The notes under the pieces: model-generated
What the model saw: only the letters and a program-made list of their open reading frames with translations
What the model was told of the DNA's origin: nothing
The model's database searches: none
DNA from: Porodaedalea pini
Lineage: Eukaryota > Basidiomycota > Agaricomycetes > Hymenochaetales > Hymenochaetaceae
Length of the DNA: 64,000 bases
Direction of reading: 5' to 3'
NCBI GenBank assembly: GCA_002794775.1
Contig: NBAY01000001.1
Span: forward strand, 682,001-746,000
In this document: positions 24,673 through 37,314 of the stretch, piece by piece
How positions within the stretch are numbered: the first letter of the stretch is position 1
How the letters are laid out: each line of letters starts with the position of its first letter
Translations under genes and position numbers: made by a program

Positions 24673-26927
24673 ATGTACTTCAACCCGCCCCCGCAGACGT
24701 CACCCGCAATCAACCACAAACTTCAGTCTCATCACGACGCATGGGGTCGCCCAACGCACCAGCACCAGCATCATGTCCTTGCAGGCGCGAGTGGTGTCGG
24801 GCCTCCGACACCGGGCTACACCATGTATGCCAATGGCGCCCTCCCGCACCATGCACACCCGCACCTGCCTCAACATCCGCCTCTGCCCCATTCACATTCA
24901 CAGCACCACCACCAGAATTCGCTCACGCACCCCAGCTTCTCATCTCCCCCCAATGGCGCGTCTATGCAGCAAACGCACCCGCTTACCGCGTCTCCGCCTG
25001 CAACTGCGCAGATCATGTCGCAGCACTGGCAACAGCAGCTGCTCAAGTATGATATGATTCGTGCATCACGCTCGCCGCACCACCGCGCACGGCAGAATGC
25101 GATCGCGTCGAGACCGGCGGCCAAGTCGGCCATTACTATCACGGATCCGAATCGTATCAAGACACCTGCGGAAGTGAAGGATGACGAATCAAGCTCAGAG
25201 AATGGAGAGGGGACACCGGAGAATCACCCATCATCAACGACTGCACCAATCGCGCCTGCGCCTCGGTCGTCGAGCTCGTGGAGCTCGCTGGACATGGGTG
25301 GTATCAACCTCAAGAACATTCCGCGCAATTCGGGACTGTGGTCCTTTACATTCCTGCAAAACCTCTACCTCAATCACAATTCCCTGCAGTCAATCCCCCC
25401 AGAGATCTCGCATCTCAAGAATCTTGAGCTACTGGATCTTTCTGGGAACTTGCTGCAGTCTATTCCACCCGAGCTTGGAATGGTGACATCTCTGAAGGAG
25501 TTGTACCTCTTCGATAATCACCTTGTGACGCTTCCATTCGAACTGGGGACGCTGCATCAGCTGCAGACCATTGGTATCGAAGGGAATCCACTCTCTCTTG
25601 ATCTGAAGGAGATTGTGCAGCGTGAGGGCACGCCCGCGCTCATCGCGTATCTTCGGAATGCCGCACCGATCCCGGACCCGCCGCCACAGAGGATTTGGAA
25701 GAGCATGCAGTCTGACATCGAACGCCAGACTCAGGATGCGGATCCATATAACGAGACGGTGACTGCACTGTGTTATAACATTCTCTGCGAGAGGTGTGCA
25801 ACAGAGCGGTTGTATGGATACACTCCGAAGCGCGCGCTGGAATGGAGCACACGCAAGGACCTTATCCTCGAGGAGGTCGAGCGTTACAACTCGGACTTTG
25901 TCTGCTTGCAAGAGGTGGACGTGGCACAGTATGAGGACTTCTTTTTACATCACCTTTCGGATCATGGGTATGAGGGTGTATACTGGCCGAAGTCGAGAGC
26001 GAACACGATGGAGGAGTCGCAGCGGCGGTTAGTAGACGGATGTGCTACGTTCTTCAAGGCATCCAAGTGAGTGATTCATTCATCGCGATAATTCATGTTA
26101 TTAAGATTACATCCCAGATACAACCTGGTCGAGAAGCAACTCATCGAGTTCCATCGCGTGGCAATGCAGAGATCGGATTTCAAGAAGACAGACGACTTGT
26201 TCAATCGTGTGCTACGGCGGGACGACATCGCAGTCGTGACGCTTCTTGAGAATAAGGTGACTGGCTCGCGCTTCATCATTGTCAACGTGCACATCTACTG
26301 GGATCCGCAATACCCCGATGTGAAGCTCGTGCAGGTCGCTTTGATGATCGATGAACTCGACAAGATCGCGGCACGCTTCGCGCGCTACCCACCTCCACTG
26401 CCGAAGCCGAGTACGGACGAGACGCCGGCGCGGCCGCCCCCCGTGTACACCGACGGCACGAAGATCCCGATCATCATCTGCGGAGACTTCAATTCCGTGC
26501 CGGAGAGCGGCGTGTACGAGTTCCTCGCGAACGGTACTGTCGCGTGTGTACGGGCATTACACGTCCGAGGGCTTGCGCCACCGACTTGGACTGCGCAGCG
26601 CGTATGCGGGTGTTGGGGAGCTGTCATCGACGAATTACACGCCGAGCTTCCAGGGCGTGATCGACTACATCTGGTATACGTCGAACAACTTGTCTGTCAC
26701 GTCGCTCCTCGGCGAGGTGGATAAGGAGTATTTGTCGAAGGTGGTTGGGTTCCCGAATGCACATTTCCCGTCCGAGTAAGTGACATCCAAACATTTCTCA
26801 ATGACTCCTAGCTTATCTTCTATTTTTCAGCCATGTGTGTATACTCAGCGAGTTCCGCGTTAAACCTCCAAAAGACGCACCCTCACACCCACCTCCTACA
26901 TTCCCACCAAGCCGATCGTCGGCTTGA
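24673..26927 (+). CDS. CCR4: CCR4 mRNA deadenylase (LRR + endonuclease/exonuclease/phosphatase fold), frame broken near 26538
   Basis: Ccr4 is the catalytic poly(A) nuclease of the CCR4-NOT complex. Exons are 24673-26066, 26118-26775 and 26831-26927. The start at 24673 (MYFNPPPQTSP) opens a Pro/His/Gln-rich N-terminus. Leucine-rich repeats follow (LQNLYLNHNSLQSIPPEISH, LELLDLSGNLLQSIPPELG). The nuclease domain includes FVCLQEVD, FIIVNVHIYWD and IICGDFNSVPESGVYEFLANG, then DYIWY, and FPSDHVC across the last intron. At 26538-26544 the frame changes from GTV to the next conserved block VYGHYTSEGLRHRLGL, and about eight residues normally found between them are missing. As written, the gene would not make the C-terminal catalytic part. 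The break may be a real deletion or a sequence error. Confidence 0.92.
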
Positions 26928-27650
26928 GGAGCTCTGTTGTGATCTCGTAGGTCGTTTGCATTTGTGCACATATACTTTATCCGTTCCTTAAAACCTCACG
27001 GCTTTACTCATTTCTGCATTTGCATGTTTCAGATTATAAACTTCCGCCCGTTTCTTGTGTGAGATATAATTCCATCCCCATTCATTCCATACGTCCGTCT
27101 TTACATTCCCCCTCCTGCTCCTTTGGTGTTCTACGATGTTATTCCGCTTTCTCTTTTCTTCTCCTATCTTCTTCTATTTCTCATCCTCGCCCACTGTAGC
27201 CTGCTCACTGTACGACCTGCCCGAGCCGCTTTCTCTATACACCCCCACGTTATTATTCCCCCCGTGCATGATTGATCTCGATCTCGTCATCTTCGTACTC
27301 TAGCGCCTCTGCGGCAGTGTCTCTCTTGTTATACATAGTACATTGAACAAAATTCCCTTTGATATCTCAAACTTTTCCTCTGCTAAGTGACTGAGTCAGC
27401 GAAATGAAGGGATCGAAGGCGCGAAGCGTGCAGCTAGACGCGTCGGAGTTCAGATTACATGGCGCGTCACTTCGACTGAACGCGTTTAGCTTCAGCCGCA
27501 GCGACACTAGTACTGTCCGCCCTGTTCTCCAGATTATCCAGCTTTTCTTCGCTCTGTCGTACTATTAGTTTCTTAAAGCGGATTGCTTTCTGTCTCCAAG
27601 TCTGTGTCCGTCGGGCGAGCGGGCTTGCGGGAGGTGCTGTGGGCGCACCG
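26928..27650. other. Tandem intergenic region between CCR4 and TOP3
   Basis: This holds the CCR4 3' UTR and the TOP3 promoter. It is pyrimidine-rich around 27100-27260. A minus-strand ORF at 27467-27685 overlaps the TOP3 start and looks like chance. Nothing else is recognised. Confidence 0.4.
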
Positions 27651-30600
27651 ATGCGCGTCCTTTGTGTAGCGGAGAAGCCGTCCATTGCGCGCTCAATAAC
27701 TGGGATATTGTCAGGCGGCCAGTATGATACTGTGAGTCTTTTGTGTTATAGCGTATATCTCTCATTGACAGACGTGTTGTGTGCCAGCGCCCGACGCGCA
27801 ACAAGTTCATTAAGAACTATGACTTCGTCTACCCGCAGGCAAACGCGACGTTCACCGTCACCGCCGTCTCGGGCCACCTCATGGAGCACGACTTCGACGA
27901 TGCGCACCGCTCGTGGGGCTCGTGCGAGCCGTTCACGTTGTTCGACGCGCCCGTCGAGGCGCGCGTCGCGTCGGGCAGCCGCACCATCGAGGAGAACCTC
28001 AAGCAGGAGGCTCGCCGCGCGGACGAACTCATGATCTGGACGGACTGCGATCGCGAGGGCGAGAATATTGGCTCGGAGGTCGCAAAGATCTGTAGGAAGG
28101 CGAATGCGCGGATACGCGTTACGCGTGCGAGGTTTAGTGCGATTATTCCGCAGTATGTGCTCTTCTCATTCCTTTCATTTTCATTTGGGAGATGCAACTC
28201 TCACACCGCTGTTTCGAATATGAAGACAAATCCATCGCGCCGCGCAGAACCCAGTTGAACTCGACCAAGCTCAGGCAGACGCAGTTGAAGCTCGTACAAT
28301 CCTGGACCTGCGGCTCGGCGCGGCATTCACGCGCATGCAGACGCTCAACCTCCAGCGACGCTTCGGCCAGATCCAAGACGCCGGAACACCCGTATCATAC
28401 GGTCCTTGTCAATTCCCGACTCTTGGCTTCGTCGTCTCGCGGTACGAGCAGGTGCAAGCCTTCGTGCCCGAGACATTCTGGTACATCTATCTCTCGCTCT
28501 CCCGCGCTTCGCTGCCCAGAAGGGAAAGAAGGCGAATGAGGAGGAGACGACAGAGTTCTCATGGCGCCGTGTTAGACTCTTTGATATCATGCCTGCGCTG
28601 GCCATATACGAACATGTTCTGGCTACACCGATGGCACGAGTAACTAAGAAAACTAGTAAACCGACAAAGAAATGGTAGACTTATCTTTCTAATTGCCCTC
28701 ATATCTGGTTTCTAACCAAGTTTCTTAGGAAACCTTTACCTCTGACTACTGTCGAGCTTCAAAAGGCAGGATCAAGACTGCTGAGGCTCGCTCCGAAAAA
28801 AGTGCTTGATGTATGATTTCCCCTTTCTCATGTTCTTCCTTTCGCTTGGGTCTCATAACCCAGTACTGTAACAGATCGCAGAAAAGCTCTACCAGCAGGG
28901 GTTCCTTTCTTATCCACGCACAGAGACTGATCAGTATGATCCTCAATTTGACTTCATGTCACTCATCGGGAAGCAGACTGTCGATCCGACATGGGGTGCA
29001 TTTGCTACGCAGTAAGTCTTACTCTTCTTCCCTCCTGTCATTGTTATACTTGAACTGACTGCTCTCTAGACTTCAGAATGGAGAATTCATGCCCCCCCGC
29101 AAAGGCCAGAAGAACGACAAGGCCCACCCGCCCATCCATCCCACGAACTACGCAGGCAACCTCGTGGGGGATGAGAAGCGAGTCTATGAGTTTGTAACGC
29201 GTCGCTTCTTGGGATCTTGCTCGAAGGACGCGGAGGGCCAGGAGACTACTGTCGAGGTGCTCTGCGGTGGAGAATACTTCTCTGCGTCAGGTATGCCTTA
29301 GTTTTTTAATGTTATTTGAGTAGTATAAGGCATGCATCCGATGCTAACTGTGAACAGGACTTGTCATTCTCGTAAGGAATTATCTCGATGTCTACACCTA
29401 CGACAAATGGACGGGACACTACCTGCCGCATTTCGAGGAGGGCGAGCAGTTCATGCCTTCCGTCTGTGAGCTCAGAGAAGGCCAGACAACGTGCCCGAAC
29501 CTCCTCACCGAAGCTGACCTCGTTGGTCTCATGGACAAGAACGGTATCGGTACAGATGCAACGATCGCTCAGCATATCCAGACGATCAGCGACCGCGGCT
29601 ACGTGATTGAACGTATGGAGGGAGCGACCAAATACCTGGTGCCATCTACGCTCGGGATCGGCCTTGTGGAAGGATATAACAAAATCGGCTTTGATAAGAG
29701 CTTGAGCAAGCCGCAGCTGCGACGCGATGTAAGTCTCGCGGCTGCCCATATCCATACTTTTTCAAGGTTTGCTGAGCTGATCTCGTTAGACGGAGAGGGC
29801 GATGGTGGAGGTTTGCGAGCGCACGAAATCGAAGCACGAGATGCTCGAGCAGAGCATAGAGCAATACAAAGAGGTCTTTATCAAGGCGCGTCGGGAGTTC
29901 GATAAAGTCGTCACGGTAGATTTGTATTTTCTCTCGCGAAAACTAGGCGTCTGAATCCAATTCCTTGATTAGAGTGTTAGCAGATATCTTGAGGGTGACG
30001 GGAGGCGGGATAATCCAGCGGTGCTGGAAGGGGTGCAGGTGGCGGAGGCGGCGACGCAAGAGGCGGTGGAAGAGGTGGTAGGGGTGGTGGAGGCGGAGGC
30101 GGTGGCGGTGGAGGGAGAGGCGGACGAGGAGGGCCTCCCGGCGGTGGTGGCGATGCACGTCCCAGACGCGGTCGCCCGCCAGCTTTCAGGAATGCTGAAT
30201 CTGACGAAGGTATGGGGACGCCTTATACCGTGCATCGCGCTACTTATCTCTACCTAGAAATCATTAATATCGATATCGACCTAGCCGGCCCCACGCAAGT
30301 TGCTCCCCCTCCGCCGCCACCGCCTGCCAGAAATCCGGCGTCTCGCACAGTATTAGTACCATCACCGGCCACTGCCCAGCCTGCTCGCGCACGCTCGATA
30401 ACCGCAGCGCCCAAGTCTTCTTCATCTGTAGAAGTGAAATGCCGATGCAATGCCCCAGCTGGCGAGCGGACCGTAGTGAAGGAGGGCCCGAACAAGGGCC
30501 GACGCTTCTGGAAGTGCGGAAAAGGAGACGAGTGTGATTTCTTTGAGTGGATGGACGGACCATCGAATCAGAGCTCTTCCAACAGTGCTCCTCGCCAAAT

Positions 30601-31789
30601 AGCTCCGCCCCGCTCTGTAAGTCTTTTCAATCAGTATTAACCAATGTTTCCTGATAATTCTCCAGTATACAGACTCCAACGTCATGCGAACGAACAACAA
30701 TTCCAACAAGCCCGTTGCGCCGCCACGTCGCTGCAAATGTGATCTGACGCCGGTGCAGAAAACTGTCGCACGCGAAGGTCCAAATCAAGGCCGTAAATTC
30801 TGGGCATGCCCGAACCTGTCGGAGAAAGCGCGTTGTGGTTTCTTTGAGTGGGACGAAGATTCCGGTCAGGGCTCTGACCTCTCGAACTCTGTCATACCCG
30901 GAGGCGGAGGCGGTAACCAGACGGGAGAATGTTATAAGGTAAGATATACATCTTACGCCATTGCGGAACTCGTGTTTATCCGTTGAAAGTGCGGGGAGCC
31001 TGGACATTGGGCAAGCTGTGAGTTCGTTCCTGATGATGACTCACTGAACTATAACTAATTGGCATGTTTTAGCTTGTCCAAACGGCGTTCAAGCCGTGCG
31101 GAAGCGCACGACAAGCATGGGCTCGTCCGCTACAGCGAATCAGTCCTCTACGGCATGTTTCAAGTGTGGCGAAGAGGGACACTATAGCAACGGTATGGTT
31201 TCTTTCCTTTGATGCTGCTCTGAATATAACTGACCGGTTGTGTTGTGTTCAGCTTGTCCAAATGGTGCCTCCACAGGAACAAGAATGAATTCACGCGATG
31301 TGCCTTCCAATGGAGCATGCTTTAAGTGCGGCGAGGAAGGTCATTATAGTAATGGTATGCGTTATCTTTTTTGGTTAGAAAGTGTCGCAAGTAATGGCCT
31401 TGAACCCTCAGCCTGTCCGAATGGCGCCAAGACAGGCGGACGGACAAACTCGCGTGATGCAGGATCGTTTGGCTCATGCTTTAAATGTGGAGAGGAAGGA
31501 CATTTCAGCAATGGTACGACTTAGTTTCTTCCACTCGAGCAGCTATTAACAGTGGGTACCACCGACAGCATGTCCGAACGGAGGCGGTAACTACAACGGA
31601 AGTAACTCGAACGTTAGAAGCCGCAGCACGTCAAAAAGTACTCGTGGGCGAGGCGGTTCGACGAGCCGCAGCAGTAGCAAGCGCGTTGCGAAGGGTAAAT
31701 CGCGCTTCGCTGCAGCAGATGATTATCAAGTTGGAAAGGATCATAAACGCAAGAACTTAATGCTCAACTCATATGTATTTACTAAGTAA
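27651..31789 (+). CDS. TOP3: DNA topoisomerase III (type IA), with GRF and CCHC zinc fingers; two apparent frameshifts
   Basis: Top3 decatenates recombination intermediates with a RecQ helicase and Rmi1 in the nucleus. The TOPRIM domain starts with VLCVAEKPSIA and has the acidic motif WTDCDREGENIG. An acceptor at 28225/28226 yields QQIHRAAQNPVELD. The catalytic Tyr lies in FLSYPRTETDQYD, and the core continues with HPPIHPTNY and GIGTDATIAQHI. The C-terminus has an RGG-rich segment and two GRF fingers (CRCNAPAGERTVVKEGPNKG...; CKCDLTPVQKTVAREG...). Four CCHC knuckles follow (CYKCGEPGHWASSC and three CFKCGEEGH-type), and the protein ends at 31789. Two one-base frame breaks interrupt the model: in exon 3 near 28500-28520, and in exon 9 near 30018-30022 just before the RGG frame. 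At least thirteen introns are read. Confidence 0.93.
31073..31513 (+). repeat. Tandemly duplicated zinc-knuckle exons in TOP3
   Basis: Exons 31073-31192, 31253-31354 and 31412-31513 each begin after a phase-1 intron with a C(T/C)TGTCC start. Each ends at the same point inside the next knuckle (...HYSN|A or HFSN|A). The last two are both exactly 102 nt. Each carries one CFKCGEEGH unit. Confidence 0.85.
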
Positions 31790-31887
31790 TCCCGTTGGTA
31801 GCATAAATAATCTGTAGAATTTTGTACGTACTCATAAGCCCACCGTTTTTGAAGCACTGGGCCGGGCAAGTTTGGCTGAACCAGACC

Positions 31888-31901
31888 TAACAGTGTAACA
31901 C
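31888..31901. repeat. Left target-site duplication of the LINE insertion
   Basis: TAACAGTGTAACAC is repeated exactly at 52030-52043. The pair brackets the whole 20.1-kb transposon nest and marks a single insertion site between TOP3 and the next host gene. Confidence 0.9.
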
Positions 31902-31971
31902 TTCTTGCCTTCTACTCCCATCATCTCAACCGTGGGAAAACTCGCTCGCAACATACTTTTCTCTCTCAGCG

Positions 31972-34200
31972 ATGGATACGTCCTCCAACGTTAAACCGTC
32001 GCAGTTTCTGCATAAAACCAAGTCGCTTCGGTCTCTTGGGAACGTTAAAGACCCCACCAAGTGCGGGGAATGTAAATATGAACTGCCGTTGCATAGCCGC
32101 AAATGTGCGACAGGCAAAGCCAACCTCTGTCTCACTTGTGGTCGCGATAAGACCTACAACCACAAGGACGAAGTCTGTGCCCTAGTCGACAAGAATCGTG
32201 CAGAATGGTCACCCGATACAGAGGCCGATAGACACGCCGCCGCACTTCGTAAACAAGGCGATTTGCCTCCTACCCCCGAAGTTGAATCTCAACCCTCTCT
32301 TAAGCACTCCAATTCGGAGGATGAGCATTCGGCGCGCCCTCACCCCGCCACAATCCCGGAGCATATGGACGAGGACGACCTCTATGTCCCGGACAACCCA
32401 ACCAGCCAGGCCCCTCAAGTCGACGATGAACAGATGGGTGATATCGATAACGATCAGGAAGACCCGGCCGTTCTTACACGTGTCAACGAGAGTTTCCGGC
32501 ACCTCACGAAGGAATCGATTGCATCCATTCAAACCTCGATTACGCAACCAATGTGGAAGTCAGAGACCCCGTGGTATGAAGACCCCACGCACGCTGCTGT
32601 CGCATTGGCCAACATCGGCAGCACTCTCGTTTCGTGGATCACCCAATCTAATATGTTGGATGACGAGACATCTCAATCGAACGATGCGAACGACGCTCTT
32701 AACTCGTTCCATTCCACATATCGCATTCATTCCCCGGATAACAAGCACGTTTTCGAAGATGTTTACCAGTCCGCAGCCATGTTGCGCGAGCGCCAAATTG
32801 CCGATGACCTTTCTTCTATGAACCGTTCCATTTCTTCTCTAACAGCTATGGTTTCTACTCTTATTGAAAAAACTAACAAACTTGAAAAACAGGCTGCGTC
32901 TCCTTCTTCCTCCTCTGCGAACAAGCCTTCCGTATTACCTTCTAACAATATTAACAACCAAACAGGAAACATACTCACAGACCCTATCGGTGTTTGTTTC
33001 ATTCATGATCCGAGGTTCCCACCTCCCCCTCCGGTTATCAAACAATGCGTCCAGACTCCCAAAAATGGGAAGACAGAATATGCTGCTGCTATTGCCAAGA
33101 CCCGCATTCCGGGGTCAGGTTTTCGCATGACTTCTGAAGGTACCATATATGCCCCCGACAGATATGTTCACTCGGCTCACAATGCCCCGTGACCTACTGA
33201 ACCAACCAAAGTATATTACCCCTCAGTGGAATCAACTGGCACAGATTGCGATGGCTTCACTATGGTCACATATGTGAGAGCAGTGCAGAAAAAACCCAAA
33301 ATGACCCCCGCCAAGGTTGTACGTTTGACGGAGCAGAACCCTGATGGGGAAATATCCACTGTCCCTATTAACCAAGCCAATGGATCAGTTAACACTCGTG
33401 TTTGTAACATTCGACGTGTCTATTTTGTCCTTCCAGGTGATCTAGCAGTTTGGCCCCTTCCTCTTTCTATTAAAAATTCAGTTTGCACAGGGCTTAAGGG
33501 TAACCCCTTATTTAAGCACCTAGTTGTTCTCAATGTTGAATATACTTCTAACAGCAATCTTCTCGTCACTTTCACTAACATTCGTTCAGATTTTGATGCC
33601 CGATACAGCACTCTCATTACCCAACTTAACCGAATCATCAACATCAATGGTGTGAAGGTATTTACCCCTTCTCCACAATTCAAAATGGTAATCCCAGGCG
33701 TACCAGTGTTTGACAAAGACACCAAGCTCCTTTACTTGGAAAAGGACCTCTATGATGAAATTTCTTCGCTCCCTCAATTTGAGGGAAAAGAATTCATGTT
33801 CCCACCCAGATTCATGTCATCAGTCAAGAGATTGAATGAACATGATTTCTGTAATGTCTCAGTCGTCCTCAAGGACAATGACCGTCTTTGTTTTGACCAT
33901 TTCTTTTTACACAATAACCATTCTGTTCCAGTATTTGGGGTAATTTGATGCCTTGAAGAAATGAAAGCCTGACTGACAATCAACCAATGCAACAATTGCC
34001 ATTGATTGGGTCACCCTGCTTCGAAATGCTGTTCAGCAGCGCGTTGCGCAATTTGTTCCGAACCACACCACACCGCTGTCCACATCACCAAGTGTGCCCC
34101 TTGTACCGCATCCAACAACCTGCAGTGCGAACATTTCGCACATTGTATTAACTGCCAAGGCAATTACAGCGTGTGGTCAACAGACTGTCCCGCTCGTTGA
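31972..34200 (+). pseudogene. LINE ORF1 (gag-like), interrupted by in-frame stops
   Basis: ORF1 begins 70 nt into the element (MDTSSNVKPSQFLHK). A Cys motif lies near the N-terminus (CGECKYELPLHSRKC...LCLTCGRDK). The same frame runs to 34200 through several TGA codons, at 33190, 33946 and others just after. Near 34006 a zinc knuckle reads CNNCH, a TGA in place of the expected Trp, then LGHPASKC. It is followed by CAICSEPHHTAVHITKC and another Cys/His cluster. Such proteins bind element RNA. All the stops can be explained by single C-to-T or G-to-A changes. Confidence 0.8.
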
Positions 34201-37105
34201 AACTTTTGTTCCCTGTACTAATTATGATGGACAAACTAACCTTCCTTTCTTTTAATGTCCATGAGTCTGAACCCACCACAGACATTCTGTTCTGCAAATT
34301 ATTCCAACGTGGCTCATCTTGCCCTGATATTATTTGCTTATAGGAAATCCCCATTATTCGCACCATAATCCCTTCTAAATCCAACCCAAATGGTGATCAT
34401 GACTATGCAACCAGGAACACTGACCCTTTTATCACATATCTTCCCCCTTCCTTCTCTTCTCAACACCCTAGATGCGCTACCTTTGTGCATCCGTGCATCG
34501 CTCACCTTTGTCAATCTTTTCCCCACCTTTCACACCCACAGATTCAGGTTGTCATCTCAATTTAATGAAATGACACTTTACCCCCTTTAGTTATTTGGAA
34601 CATATACAATCCTCCTTCCACCCATTCTTTTGAAGACCCTTTTCCACACATTCCTTCTAACAATTCTCATATATTTGTTGGCGACTTTAACTGGCATGTT
34701 GCTCATTGGTCTTCTCCTTTGCACAGTGTTTATTTTGCTGCTGCTACCCCTTTCCTTGATTGGATTGATTCAAATTTTCTTATCGTCTGTAACCCACCCG
34801 ATGTGCCAACCTTTAATCATGCACATGGTTCTTCCACTTTGGATTTAGCTTTATCCTCCCCTGACATTGTGCCATCGATTATTCAATCACTTAATATTGG
34901 CAATTTCTCATTGGAGGCTCGCTCTGACCATCTCCTGCTTCTGTTCCATCTTCATATCTCCTCTTCCCCGCCTCCAAACACGCATCCCTTACAGCTTGTC
35001 TGCAGGCGTGATGCTCCTTCTTTAATTGCACTTTTTCACAATTCCAAATCCTTTGACTTTTCTCTTTCGGGAATCAGTGGTCCCAACCTGCTAGAGCGCA
35101 AGCTCACAAATTTTCATAATTCCTTTTCCCTTTTCGCTGCCCGCTTCCTCCAGAAGCGTAAACCCAGGACGTATTTCAGCCCACATTCCTGGTGGTTTGA
35201 ACAATGCCAACACAATTATCGAGCCCTACACACCGATCCCTCTGGTCTCAATTGCTGCAACCTTTGTCTTAGCCTTGCCCAAGCCAAGTCAGCATACTTC
35301 AGAAATTCACTACACAATGCCAACCACAGTACAATCTGGCAGTGCCAATACCTCAGCATGGCACGCCATCGACACCCTATCAGTGCCCTTAAGCTTCCGA
35401 ATGGGCAATACATGCTTAACAAAGACAAAAAATCTGAGCTTTTTCATGTGACATTTTCCCCCCCACTTGCAGTAGGAATTTGCACCAATTATATGCTCCC
35501 TCCTCTGTCCAAAATCGAGCCTGTCTCAGTTGATGAACTCCTCCAGGCCCTCAGCGGCATGGATAACAACACTTCTCTGGGCGTTAACTCACTCTCCTAT
35601 TTGCATTTAAAACTTTTCATTCAACTGGAGATGTCTTTTTTTACACAATTATTTTCCCTTTGTTTATCTTTTGGGTTTTTCCCACTTCATTCAAACATTC
35701 CATTGTAACCTTCATACCAAAACCTAAATGAACTGATTTCTCTCTTCCCAGATCTTTTCGTCCTATTATCCTCATTGACACCATGGGTAAACTTTTTGAA
35801 CACATTTTATTTAACCGTCTTCAACCTTATTTCGAACAAAATTCTCTTATTCCTTCTTCACAACACAGCTGCCGCAAGGCACTTTCTTCTTTTACTGCTT
35901 GTTACAATCTTTTACATTTCAACAACTTCAAACCATTTATCAACTCCCCTTCCTCAGGTGCACTGGGGCTTGGACCCCAGGAGCCCCACAAAAGACGTCT
36001 CCTCACTTCCATTCTCACTATTGGCATTCAAGGTTTTTTCGACAATATTTCTCATCCCCTCCTCATTGATCACTTAACTTGTTCTCGAGTCTCGCCTAAT
36101 CTTATTCATTGTCTTTTGCACTGGATTCACAATTGACTCATTTTGTTTCAGTTCAATTCCTTTTCTTCAGATGTTTTTATTAAACTGAATTGGGGCATCC
36201 CCCAAGGCTCTCCCCTTTCTCCCCTCATTTCTGTTTTCGCTGCAGCCCCTGCCATTGAGGCCTACCAGTGCCAATACCCTCCTGAACATCCTCTTTTCAC
36301 TTATATGGATGACCACCTTCTCACTGCGTGTTCTCTCAGTATGTGCACCAACCTTATTCGACTCAAAAACCAATTTTGTTTCCTTTCTCTTCAATTCCAA
36401 CAACTCGGTCTTTCTATTGACCCTGACTCCATTGATCTTATCCATTTTACCCCTTCTAATGCTCTCTCAGACATCACTCACTATATTACCCAACCTGATC
36501 GCCAACCATCTCTTACACTTTCTCCTTTGCTTATTATCCAGCCACGTACACATATTACATGGCTTGGTGTTATTTTTCATCATTGTCTTACTCCTTCTCT
36601 TCACCTTCAATCCTGGGCTAATAAAGCTCTCTCTACTCTTCATCAATGTTCCTTTCTTTTCAATTCTTCTCATGGCACATACCTCAAGTATTAATGCCTC
36701 TTATATTTCAACCTCATTCGCTCAGTCTCCCTATATGGAGCACTTTTATTTTCTCCATCTCCCTCTATTGCCTCACATCTTCAACCGGTTCAAAACCAAT
36801 TTCTCTCATTTATCATATCATCCAATATCAACAAATCCGTGGCTGAATCCCTTCTTTCTATCCCTCCTATTGATCTTGATCTTGTTGTTTCTTACCAAGC
36901 CAAACACTTCATTTCTTCTTACGTATCCTTTCAAAAACCTTCATTACCACCTATGGCAAAACTGTGCAATCAACTCCCCACGTCTCTTTCTATTCCATTT
37001 TCTACTTTATATCCTCACTTTACCCCTGCACATTCTCATCTTTCATTAGTTCCATTGTCAACAAGGGCCAAAAGTGCATCTGCCTGACTCTCTTTTCTTA
37101 AACTA

Positions 37106-37128
37106 CAGTTGAACCTGTGTATAAGCAT
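37106..37128 (+). repeat. Left terminal inverted repeat of the pogo-like element
   Basis: It matches the reverse complement of 39550-39572 at 22 of 23 positions and is preceded by the TA duplication. Confidence 0.92.
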
Positions 37129-37314
37129 TGACCTCGGTGGACACATCGGCCAATGCTTATAGACAGTAATGCTTGTCCGCATTATTGCATAATAAACAAA
37201 TAAAGTTATTTCCATTTATGGAATGCTGTCTCACGCAATCCAATGTCAAGACCCACGCGCGCAGGTGAAGACATTTACATTATTTTCAGCTGTTAAATAG
37301 TTGAAAAGGACACT

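Noticed and set aside
28466..28530. A 39-nt intron (GTACAT...GCCCAG) to explain the TOP3 exon 3 frame change
   Set aside because: Its length is a multiple of three, so it cannot change frame, and it would remove the conserved YIYLSLSR segment.
29973..30024. A 24-nt mini-intron to explain the TOP3 exon 9 frame change
   Set aside because: GTGACGGG...ATCCAG at 24 nt is far below the ~45-nt minimum seen in this window and would delete conserved residues.
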